Shown piece after piece: positions 1 to 4,885 of a stretch of DNA of 5,772 nt. Position numbers and translations under genes: made by a program. The stretch comes from JBFXDW01 sp050180745 (GTDB lineage Bacteria; Pseudomonadota; Alphaproteobacteria; UBA9219): the NCBI GenBank assembly GCA_050180745.1, contig JBFXDW010000113.1:1-5772 (forward strand), written 5' to 3'. The number at the start of each line of letters is the position of its first letter. Positions within the stretch are counted from its first letter, which is position 1. The notes under the pieces are model-generated. The model made no database searches. It was not told the origin of the DNA and saw only the letters and a list, made by a program, of their open reading frames with translations.

Positions 1-2
1 CA

Positions 3-23
3 TACACGACGCTCTTCCGATCT
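3..23 (+). other. Illumina TruSeq adapter remnant at contig end
   Basis: These 21 bases match exactly the 3' end of the Illumina TruSeq read-1 adapter, ending in GCTCTTCCGATCT. Base 1 also fits the adapter and base 2 does not. The stretch lies at the very start of the window, immediately before sequence that continues the GST reading frame. It is library-preparation sequence left untrimmed at an assembly end, not genomic DNA. The GST gene is therefore cut artificially at base 24. Confidence 0.93.
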
Positions 24-269
24 CCTCGGTTTCTTCAAGAACTCGCAGATCGCCGTAGCTTCCGAGATAATGATAGGGTGCGGTGTTGTTTCGATGACGA
101 GTGTGGGGACGCTGCCGTCCGGAGAGAAGCTTCGATATTCCTCCCGAGGGTCCCATGGTTTCTCAATGATTGTCTCAAACGGGATGCCTTTTTCCGCCAG
201 ACACAAGCGTACCCGCCGTGAGGGCGGATCAAGCGGATAATGATGAAGGCGATAAATCTCGTCGGTCAT
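24..269 (-). CDS. Glutathione S-transferase family protein, N-terminal fragment
   Basis: Partial gene of 82 codons read leftward from ATG 269 until the adapter at base 23. The translation starts MTDEIYRLHHYPLDPPSRRV and runs through LCLAEKGIPFE, EKPWDPREEY, PDGSVPTLV and SEATAICEFL. This is the N-terminal thioredoxin-like domain of bacterial GSTs. The S-E-A-T-A-I segment corresponds to the conserved glutathione gamma-glutamyl-binding motif (usually E/Q-S-x-A-I), and the cis-proline precedes it in SVPTLV. The all-helical C-terminal domain that defines the electrophilic substrate is missing, so the substrate cannot be named. An in-frame TAG lies four codons upstream, which makes ATG 269 the first possible ATG. 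No good Shine-Dalgarno is visible. The truncation comes from the contig end and is not a sign of a pseudogene. Confidence 0.82.
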
Positions 270-327
270 GTGTTGTAACTATTTGATTTTAAAGGGTGTT
301 GCGTCACGTCAAAAGCGAATTCCGCCC

Positions 328-333
328 ATTATA
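328..333 (-). promoter_or_regulatory. Candidate -10 box for the GST gene
   Basis: Read on the minus strand this is a perfect TATAAT within GTTATATAATGG, about 58 bp upstream of the GST start codon. No convincing -35 is present at 16-18 bp; the nearest TTGAGA (344-349) is only 10 bp away. The call rests on the -10 and its position alone. Confidence 0.35.
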
Positions 334-342
334 TAACAGCTT

Positions 343-379
343 CTCTCAAAAGGGTAGAGGGGTCTAAACCTTTTGGGAG
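343..379. other. Hairpin between the divergent GST and toxin-antitoxin units
   Basis: CTCTCAAAAGG (343-353) can pair with CCTTTTGGGAG (369-379) over 11 bp with a single G-U pair and a 15-nt loop. It lies between the candidate promoters of two divergent units. No T-tract follows on either strand, so it does not look like an ordinary terminator. It could be a regulatory site or a remnant of the module's insertion boundary. Confidence 0.35.
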
Positions 380-420
380 CAGGTGCTTTTATGCACATTT
401 TTATTGAGGCGAAAGATAGT

Positions 421-429
421 TGCTATAAT
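421..429 (+). promoter_or_regulatory. Extended -10 promoter of the toxin-antitoxin operon
   Basis: TGCTATAAT is a perfect extended -10 (TGn + TATAAT). A TTGAGG at 404-409 is only 14 bp upstream, so the extended -10 probably carries most of the recognition. Transcription would start near 436, giving a very short leader before ATG 448 or 457. Confidence 0.6.
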
Positions 430-447
430 GTATCTTTTGTGGTACAT
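428..447 (+). promoter_or_regulatory. Palindromic operator candidate for HigA-like antitoxin
   Basis: ATGTATC (428-434) and GGTACAT (441-447) form an inverted repeat, matching at 6 of 7 positions, with a 6-bp spacer. It overlaps the end of the -10 box and the expected transcription start, and it ends right before the toxin ATG at 448. XRE-type antitoxins commonly repress their own operon by binding such a site. That this antitoxin binds here is inferred from position. Confidence 0.5.
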
Positions 448-807
448 ATGGAATCTATGATTAGCAAGATCCTACCAGCTAGATTTTTTAGAAGTGAGTC
501 AGGAAAGGAGCCGGTCAAAGATTGGCTGTTGAGCTTGTCTGTTCACGATAGAAAAGTCATAGGTGATGATATTCGAGCTGTAGAATTCGGCTGGCCTATC
601 GGTATGCCTCTTTGTCGTTCGATTAATGGTGTACGAGGGCTGTGGGAAATTCGGATTGATCTTTCACAAGGTCGTATAGCGCGTGTTTTCTTTTGTGCTC
701 ATAAGGGGTCTATGGTTCTTCTTCATGGGTTTATTAAGAAAAGTCAAAAAACACCGGAAAAAGAAATTGCTCTTGCAACCAAACGAATGAAGGGAATAGA
801 AAAATGA
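448..807 (+). CDS. RelE/HigB-like toxin (Gp49-like family)
   Basis: Predicted toxin of a type II toxin-antitoxin pair, 119 residues from ATG 448 (116 from ATG 457). Members of the Gp49/HigB-like group (Pfam PF05973) are RelE-fold endoribonucleases that typically cleave mRNA on the ribosome. Family features seen are SINGVRGLWEIRID (the beta strand with the conserved WEIR), ARVFFCAHKGSMVLLHGFIKK, and the C-terminal KKSQKTPEKEIALATKRM. The frame is open back to ATG 373, but that start lies upstream of the extended -10 and operator, so 25 extra N-terminal residues are unlikely. ATG 448 has little Shine-Dalgarno; ATG 457 has a weak GGAA close by. The gene ends in an ATGA overlap with the antitoxin, so the two are translationally coupled. 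Toxin-first order is typical of higBA. All key family segments are intact. The specific cleavage target cannot be read from the sequence. Confidence 0.85.
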   Translation: MESMISKILPARFFRSESGKEPVKDWLLSLSVHDRKVIGDDIRAVEFGWPIGMPLCRSINGVRGLWEIRIDLSQGRIARVFFCAHKGSMVLLHGFIKKSQKTPEKEIALATKRMKGIEK

Positions 808-1097
808 ATAAGGATATTGAGAAAGGTTGTGTAGGTAGTTCGTTTGAAGATTTCTTGAAGGACCAAGATCTTTATGAAGCCGCAACGGAGCAAGCGATAA
901 AAAAAGTTGTTGCCTATCAGTTAGCCGAGAAAATGAAAGAGCAGGGGATAACTAAAGTTGAGATGGCTAAACGATTGGAAACAAGCCGAGCCCAATTGGA
1001 TCGTTTACTTGATCCTCAGAATGATAAAATTACGATTGCAACCCTTGCGCGTGCAGCCAAGGCTGTTGGGCGTTCTTTGTCCATTGAACTTTATTAA
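804..1097 (+). CDS. XRE-family antitoxin, HigA-like
   Basis: Antitoxin partner of the preceding toxin, 97 residues. The N-terminal part (GSSFEDFLKDQDLYEAATEQ, about residues 11-30) fits the short segment that usually contacts the toxin. The rest is a Cro/CI-type helix-turn-helix: KMKEQGITKVEMAKRLETSR, with the recognition helix around SRAQLDRLLDP, then a closing helix TIATLARAAKAVGRSLSIEL. Antitoxins of this type neutralise the toxin by direct binding and repress the shared promoter; the likely site is the palindrome at 428-447. The start ATG 804 overlaps the toxin stop (ATGA), and AAGGGA at 790-795 is a suitable ribosome binding site 8 nt upstream. Homologues are sometimes labelled 'Fis family' or plain XRE regulator in databases. 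By eye the module is AT-richer than the glycosyltransferase that follows, consistent with acquisition by transfer. Confidence 0.87.
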   Translation: MNKDIEKGCVGSSFEDFLKDQDLYEAATEQAIKKVVAYQLAEKMKEQGITKVEMAKRLETSRAQLDRLLDPQNDKITIATLARAAKAVGRSLSIELY

Positions 1098-1112
1098 AGA
1101 TATACCCTTATC

Positions 1113-2312
1113 ATGAAAACAATTCTTCAAATTATTCCGGCCTTGGGTACAGGTGGAGCAGAGCAGGCTGTTGTTGATATTGCAGCCGCACTTCATAAGC
1201 GCGGTGATCGTGCCCTCATTGTGTCTTCAGGCGGGCGGCGCGTGGAAGAGGTCGAGAGGCTGGGGGGGCTTCACATAACGAAGCCCGTCAATACGAAAAA
1301 CCCGCTCAAGATCATTCAGCACGCTTTTTGGTTAGCTTATCTTATTCGGCAGGAATCTGTTGATCTGGTTCATGTGCGAAGTCGTGCTCCGGCGTGGAGT
1401 GCCTATCTGGCTTGTCAGATGACCAAGCGTCCTTTTGTGACTACCTTTCATGCAGCTTATAATTTTTCGTGCCGGATTAAGAAAAGTTATAATCGTGTGA
1501 TGGCTCGTGGGGTGCGTGTTATTGCGATTTCAGACTATATCGCCGATCATATCAAGAGCCACTATCATCTTCCTGATGAGCGTGTGGTTGTCATTAATCG
1601 TGGGATTGATGTTGCGCTTTATGCTCGTGCCGCCGTGACGGAAGCGCGGCGAGACGCTTTGCGTGTGGCGTGGAATTTACCGCACAAAGAGCAAATGTCT
1701 GTTGTTCTTTTTCCTGCGCGGTTGTCGCCGATCAAGGGGCATAAGCTTATTATTGAGGCTATGGCGCTTTTGAAGAAAGAAGGAACGGCTTTGCCGTTGC
1801 TTCTCTTTGTCGGAGATGACCAAGGGAGGACCTCTTATAGCCAAAGCCTGCGAGATATGATTGCTAAGGAAGGGCTGGAGGATCACGTTCGCCTTGTGGG
1901 GCCGTGTGCTGATATGGCGGCGGCATATAGTCTGGCTGATCTTGTGTTGACGCCCTCGCAAGTGCCGGAAGGCTTTGGACGGACTCCTGTTGAGGCTATG
2001 GCGCTGGGGGTGCCTGTGATCGCGAGTAATATTGGGGCAACAAAAGATACTGTTCTGGAAGGCCAGACGGGGTGGCTCTTGCCTCCCGACGAGCCTCTTT
2101 TATGGGCCGCACAAATCAAAGCGGCTCTGGCGATGGATCAGGATTCTCGTAATACTATGGTGCAGCGCGCGCGCATGCATGTTGAACAACATTTTGGGTT
2201 GTTCCAAATGGTACAGAAAACACTCGCTCTTTATGATGAGCTTATGAAAAATAAAGAGCGTACTCCAGAGGGTGGGGGGCCTGACGAAGAGCCTCCGCTT
2301 CCTCGCGCTTGA
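1113..2312 (+). CDS. Glycosyltransferase family 4 (GT-B fold)
   Basis: Predicted retaining glycosyltransferase of 399 residues that moves a sugar from a nucleotide-sugar donor to an acceptor on the cytoplasmic side of the membrane, as in LPS, capsule or glycolipid assembly. The N-terminal domain opens with the glycine-rich loop GTGGAEQ (residues 12-18) and contains VTTFHAAYN and AISDYIADHI. The linker has VINRGID (N162-D166). The C-terminal donor-binding domain has FPARLSPIKGH, with the phosphate-contacting R203 and K208, and the GT4 signature EGFGRTPVE, an E-x7-E pair (E286, E294). There are no membrane segments. Donor and acceptor are not recognisable. It starts 15 bp after the antitoxin stop with no clear Shine-Dalgarno and could be read from the same transcript. 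The last 23 or so residues (after about LYDELM, rich in Pro, Glu and Gly) are antisense to the end of the glutamine synthetase homologue and do not look like part of the fold. Confidence 0.88.
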   Translation: MKTILQIIPALGTGGAEQAVVDIAAALHKRGDRALIVSSGGRRVEEVERLGGLHITKPVNTKNPLKIIQHAFWLAYLIRQESVDLVHVRSRAPAWSAYLACQMTKRPFVTTFHAAYNFSCRIKKSYNRVMARGVRVIAISDYIADHIKSHYHLPDERVVVINRGIDVALYARAAVTEARRDALRVAWNLPHKEQMSVVLFPARLSPIKGHKLIIEAMALLKKEGTALPLLLFVGDDQGRTSYSQSLRDMIAKEGLEDHVRLVGPCADMAAAYSLADLVLTPSQVPEGFGRTPVEAMALGVPVIASNIGATKDTVLEGQTGWLLPPDEPLLWAAQIKAALAMDQDSRNTMVQRARMHVEQHFGLFQMVQKTLALYDELMKNKERTPEGGGPDEEPPLPRA

Positions 2313-3606
2313 TGTCCAAATAGCTATCAATCGCATCTTTTGTGAACACATCACCTTCAAGCAGGAAGGCATGGTCTTTCTCAAGTGCGGCAATGGCTTC
2401 TTCAAGCGAGGTGCATAAGTGAGGCAGCTTTTTCCGTTCGCTGGCTGATAGGGCATTCAAGTCCTTATCAATCACTTTGCCCGGGTCAATCTTATTCTTA
2501 ATCCCGTCAATGCCCGCCATCAGCATCGCGGCGAAAGCCAGATACGGGTTAGCGCTGGCATCGGGGAAGCGGACCTCAACACGTTTCGCATTTGGCGAGT
2601 CGGCATATGGAATCCGGCAGCTTGCCGAGCGGTTGCGATCGGCATAGGTCAAAAGCGTTGGCGCTTCGTAACCCGGAACAAGCCGCTTATAGCTGTTTGT
2701 CGTAGGATTGGTCAGTGCGTTCAGGGCGCGGGCATGTTTAAGGATACCGCCGATGTAGTAAAGAGCGTTCTGAGAAAGGCCCGCATAATCTTTCCCTGCG
2801 AACAGAGGCTTGCCTTTTTTCCAAATGGATTGGTGCGTATGCATGCCCGAGCCATTAGCGTTCATCAAAGGTTTAGGCATAAAGGTTGCGGATTTGCGGT
2901 AAGAATGGGCTACATTATGCATGACGTATTTATAAAGCTGTATATTGTCAGCGGCTTGTAGCAAAGGCGCATGAGAGATGCCGATTAGATGTTGGGATGT
3001 CAGGCGCTCGTGACGGTGCTTTTCAACATTAACGCCCAGCTGCTCCATCATGGCCAGCATCTCAGTACGCATATCTTGCGCGGGGTCGATTGGATTGATG
3101 GGGGCGATCAAAGAGCAGTCTTTGTCTGCGCGGCGTTTCATCGCATCGGCTTCAAAAAACATATTGTCAGGGTCTATCCCAAAACGGACATTATCAAAGA
3201 TATAAAATTTGGCTTCTGGCCCGAAATAGGCCACATCACCGATGCCTGATTTTTGAAGATACTCTTCGGCTTTGGCTGCGATTGAGCGAGGGCAGCGCGT
3301 GTAAGGCTGGCCTGTGGAAGGGTCCACAACGTCACAGAAAAATGTAATCGTGGGTTCCCGATAGAAAGGATCAACGATTGCCGTGTCAGGCACGGGGATT
3401 AGGGCTACGTCTGATTCATCAATGGTCTTCCACCCTTTGACGGAAGAGCCATCAAACATCACACCTTTTTTAAAGCTGTCTTCAGTCAGCAAGCTGGCAT
3501 GCAGGGTCAGATGCTGCATATGTCCCCGAGGGACCGTAAAGCGCAAATCAACATAGTTAATGTTGTTTTTAGCCATAAAATCAAGCGTATCTGCAGCGGT
3601 TGTCAT
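2242..3606 (-). CDS. Glutamine synthetase (GSI type) paralogue with altered active site
   Basis: Homologue of type I glutamine synthetase (ATP-dependent glutamine formation from glutamate and ammonia, normally a cytoplasmic dodecamer), 454 residues against about 469 usual. The N-terminal beta-grasp domain includes MFDGSSVKGW (D52). The catalytic domain keeps FGPE (E131), HRHE (E200), NGSGMHTHQS (H256), NSYKRLVPGYEAP (R308, E314), RNRSASCRIP and VEVRFPD (E344, R346). In Salmonella numbering these are D50, E129, E212, H269, R321, E327, E357 and R359. Odd points: E131 is Lys (K133); E220 is Leu (L207) next to a one-residue deletion; K352 is Asn (N339); the region with the GGYFPVPP loop and Tyr179 is shortened by about 14 residues; the adenylylation Tyr397 is Asn (N384). 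Two of three n1 metal ligands are therefore lost. The frame is uninterrupted and the C-terminus (APHPLEYALYFS) is normal, so it is not simple decay. ATG 3606 has AAAAGGG 7 nt upstream. No glnB is adjacent, and no sigma-54 site is seen. A true housekeeping GlnA probably exists elsewhere. Confidence 0.88.
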   Translation of the reverse strand: MTTAADTLDFMAKNNINYVDLRFTVPRGHMQHLTLHASLLTEDSFKKGVMFDGSSVKGWKTIDESDVALIPVPDTAIVDPFYREPTITFFCDVVDPSTGQPYTRCPRSIAAKAEEYLQKSGIGDVAYFGPEAKFYIFDNVRFGIDPDNMFFEADAMKRRADKDCSLIAPINPIDPAQDMRTEMLAMMEQLGVNVEKHRHERLTSQHLIGISHAPLLQAADNIQLYKYVMHNVAHSYRKSATFMPKPLMNANGSGMHTHQSIWKKGKPLFAGKDYAGLSQNALYYIGGILKHARALNALTNPTTNSYKRLVPGYEAPTLLTYADRNRSASCRIPYADSPNAKRVEVRFPDASANPYLAFAAMLMAGIDGIKNKIDPGKVIDKDLNALSASERKKLPHLCTSLEEAIAALEKDHAFLLEGDVFTKDAIDSYLDIKREEAEALRQAPHPLEYALYFS

Positions 3607-3630
3607 GAGCGGACCCTTTTAAATAATTAC

Positions 3631-3644
3631 GTAAGATGCCTTAC
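3631..3644. promoter_or_regulatory. Operator-like inverted repeat before the glutamine synthetase homologue
   Basis: GTAAG-ATGC-CTTAC is a perfect 5-bp inverted repeat with a 4-bp spacer. It also overlaps an 8-bp palindrome TTACGTAA (3627-3634). It lies 25-38 bp upstream of ATG 3606 and touches the candidate -10. It could bind a regulator or fold in the leader. The short length makes chance possible. Confidence 0.3.
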
Positions 3645-3673
3645 TATAAAGCAGAAAAAACAATTTTTGTCGA
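3643..3673 (-). promoter_or_regulatory. Candidate promoter of the glutamine synthetase homologue
   Basis: On the minus strand TCGACA (3668-3673) and TATAGT (3643-3648) each differ from consensus at one position. The 19-bp spacer is longer than ideal. There is no GG-N10-GC sigma-54 element, unlike many nitrogen-controlled glnA promoters. Confidence 0.35.
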
Positions 3674-3709
3674 GAAAGAGGGAAAATGTTGTTAAAAAGA
3701 TGAAAGCGC

Positions 3710-3739
3710 TTGATCAGGAGGCCTTTTTTCCGGTATATA
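3710..3739 (+). promoter_or_regulatory. Candidate tRNA-His promoter
   Basis: TTGATC (3710-3715) and TATATA (3734-3739) are separated by 18 bp and followed by a GC-rich CGCGGCC (3741-3747). A GC-rich discriminator is typical of stable-RNA promoters under stringent control. The expected start is 15-20 bp before the mature tRNA 5' end. Confidence 0.5.
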
Positions 3740-3762
3740 TCGCGGCCTTACTTATTCGTTAT

Positions 3763-3839
3763 GGCGGTCGTAGCTCAGTTGGTAGAGCCCCTGGTTGTGG
3801 TCCAGGTTGTCGTGGGTTCGAGTCCCATCGATCGCCCCA
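3763..3839 (+). tRNA. tRNA-His (anticodon GTG)
   Basis: A complete cloverleaf. The acceptor strand GCGGTCG (3764-3770) pairs with CGATCGC (3829-3835), including one G-T pair. G-1 at 3763 faces discriminator C73 at 3836, the hallmark of bacterial tRNA-His, and CCA is encoded at 3837-3839. The D arm is GCTCAGTTGGTAGAGC. The anticodon stem CCTGG/CCAGG encloses loop TTGTGGT with anticodon GTG at 3797-3799. The T arm has TTCGAGT (3817-3823). It decodes CAC and CAU. The 3' end is repeated at 3939-3963. Confidence 0.97.
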
Positions 3840-3840
3840 T
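3816..3840 (+). repeat. Att-like direct repeat, copy 1 (tRNA-His 3' end)
   Basis: These 25 bases, from the last T-stem G through CCA and one more base, recur exactly at 3939-3963. Many tyrosine integrases use tRNA 3' ends as attachment sites and leave the tRNA intact on one side with a 3'-end duplicate on the other. This copy belongs to the intact tRNA. Confidence 0.9.
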
Positions 3841-3938
3841 GTCTTTATGTGGTGAGTGGTGTCTTTGTTGCTTGGGCCCCCGCTTGCGCGAGGGGGATAG
3901 CTTTTCTAGGCTCGTGCCTCGCCCAGAAAAACTAATCA
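3841..3938. other. 98-bp insert between tRNA 3'-end repeats
   Basis: No coding potential. It holds two structured segments. The first is a GC hairpin at 3877-3896: CCCCCGC pairs with GC and GGGGG around loop TTGC, with a 2-nt bulge. The second is an inverted repeat with TAGCTTTTCT (3898-3907) against AGAAAAACTA (3925-3934), 9 of 10 matched, enclosing the perfect small stem AGGC-TCGT-GCCT (3908-3919). It may be a scar of an excised or deleted element, or a small palindromic repeat that carried the tRNA end with it. Confidence 0.5.
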
Positions 3939-3963
3939 GTTCGAGTCCCATCGATCGCCCCAT
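3939..3963 (+). repeat. Att-like direct repeat, copy 2 (orphan tRNA 3' end)
   Basis: Exact 25-bp copy of 3816-3840 without the rest of a tRNA, so it is not a second gene. It sits 12 bp before the terminator hairpin. This is where the original tRNA end would be expected, so the intervening segment plus one copy looks inserted. Confidence 0.9.
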
Positions 3964-3974
3964 CTCTAAAATTC

Positions 3975-4014
3975 AAAACGCCTTCCTTCCGATAAGGGAA
4001 GAAAGGCGTTTTTG
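3975..4014. terminator. Bidirectional rho-independent terminator
   Basis: AAAACGCCTT (3975-3984) pairs with AAGGCGTTTT (4003-4012). A mismatch follows, then CTTCC (3986-3990) with GGAAG (3997-4001), around a GATAAG loop. It is followed by TTTTTGTTTT on the plus strand and by a T-rich run on the minus strand. It should end tRNA-His transcription from the left and the secreted-protein gene from the right, whose stop is about 25 bp away. Confidence 0.9.
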
Positions 4015-4038
4015 TTTTGTGCTTTTAGGAAATGTTAT

Positions 4039-4602
4039 TTATTTCTGCTGGGCACATGCTGGGTTCGGTGTGAACGGATAGTTTGTCGCACTGCTCACAG
4101 ATTCTGTTCCTTTTTCGATTGTAAACAGCAGGCTGACCGCTTCAGTTGGCGCGGGAATGCCGGAGCTGACAGGATAATACACACCGGGTTGGATGGTTCC
4201 TAAAGGTATTGTGGTTGGAGCGCCGATGTAGGAAGAATCCTGTTTGAGGGCTCGTGTCACAAGCGAGAGCTCGCCTTCTGGAACAGGTGCTGTCCCAGTA
4301 TTGTGAATACGAACACTCCACGTATAGTTGCAGGTGTTGGGGTCTTGGACTAATGAAAGATTTTCCATCACAACGATATAAGTTGCAGGCTCGCTGGGGG
4401 TTGTGTTTGTTTGTTCCGATGATGTGTCTTCTGACTTCAGTTCTTTGGCTACATCAAGGAGCTTTTTGTTTGTGGCGGGAGCTAGCGCAGGGTTGCTTTT
4501 GATTGCAGTTGTTGGTGTTTTCAGCGTTACGTGATCAGATGCAAAAGAGGCCGCAGGGACCATCAATAATCCGACTAAACAAACGGTTATGGTGTTTTTC
4601 AT
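4039..4602 (-). CDS. Small exported protein of unknown function
   Basis: 187 residues, family not recognised. The N-terminus MKNTITVCLVGLLMVPAASF is a clear Sec signal peptide. The likely signal peptidase I cut is after A21 (ASFA|SD), giving a mature protein of about 166 residues in the periplasm or outside. Residues 22-72 are low-complexity, rich in Thr, Ser, Lys, Pro and Glu, and look disordered. Residues 73-187 alternate in a beta-strand pattern (TYIVVMENLSLV, TWSVRIHNTGTAPV, ELSLVTRAL, AVSLLFTIEKG), suggestive of an immunoglobulin-like or CARDB-like domain. The two mature cysteines, C91 and C183, could form a disulfide joining the start and end of that domain. ATG 4602 is supported by GGAG 8 nt upstream. 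The gene stands alone and ends at the bidirectional terminator. No lipobox or sorting motif is visible. Confidence 0.75.
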   Translation of the reverse strand: MKNTITVCLVGLLMVPAASFASDHVTLKTPTTAIKSNPALAPATNKKLLDVAKELKSEDTSSEQTNTTPSEPATYIVVMENLSLVQDPNTCNYTWSVRIHNTGTAPVPEGELSLVTRALKQDSSYIGAPTTIPLGTIQPGVYYPVSSGIPAPTEAVSLLFTIEKGTESVSSATNYPFTPNPACAQQK

Positions 4603-4633
4603 GGATTTTTCTCCGTTTTTTGTGGGTTAAAAT

Positions 4634-4654
4634 GAGGGCTTTGGAAAAAGCCTC
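4634..4654. other. Hairpin in the leader of the secreted-protein gene
   Basis: GAGGGCTTT (4634-4642) pairs with AAAGCCTC (4647-4654) around a GGAA loop with one bulged G. On the minus strand it lies 32-52 nt upstream of ATG 4602 and is followed by ATTTT. On the plus strand AAAAAA follows. It could be a leader hairpin or a weak terminator. No promoter for the downstream gene could be assigned in the surrounding sequence. Confidence 0.3.
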
Positions 4655-4844
4655 AAAAAATCTGAAAGAACGATCATTGAGATTGAGTGCACCCCATCTG
4701 TGATCATGAAAAGAGTACACCCTTTATAAAGCCAAGGGCAAGAGAGAAAGCTGGTCTTGGGATATTGGTAGGGCTCCGAACTCAGGTAAAGCAAAGGTAA
4801 AGAGAACGTGGGTAGAGACAAATCAACAGTCAGAAGGAAGATAA

Positions 4845-4885
4845 AAACCACCCTCCCCTTGCGGGCAGGGCTATCGCATATGGAA
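4845..4885 (+). repeat. 41-bp inverted repeat, left arm
   Basis: Starts AAACCACCCTCCCC and ends GCATATGGAA. It is the exact reverse complement of 5049-5089. The arm contains its own hairpin, CCCTCCC-CTTGC-GGGcAGGG (4851-4870), with one bulged C. Confidence 0.95.

Noticed and set aside
373..447. Upstream extension of the toxin reading frame (25 residues from ATG 373)
   Set aside because: It lies upstream of the extended -10 and operator, lacks family similarity, and family members normally begin near the ARFFRSESGKEPVKDW segment.
2734..3249. Plus-strand open frames of 75 and 86 codons inside the glutamine synthetase homologue
   Set aside because: Antisense shadows of a strongly conserved coding region; no independent translation signal seen.
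3841..3938. Live integrative element encoded by the nearby recombinase
   Set aside because: The recombinase at the right edge is XerC by its catalytic domain and C-terminus, a housekeeping enzyme, and the 98 bp between the repeats encodes nothing.
3939..3963. Second tRNA-His gene
   Set aside because: Only the T loop, half of the T stem, the acceptor 3' strand and CCA are present; there is no anticodon or D arm.
3499..4081. Plus-strand open frames reading across the tRNA
   Set aside because: They run through a complete tRNA and its duplicated end and have no protein-like features.
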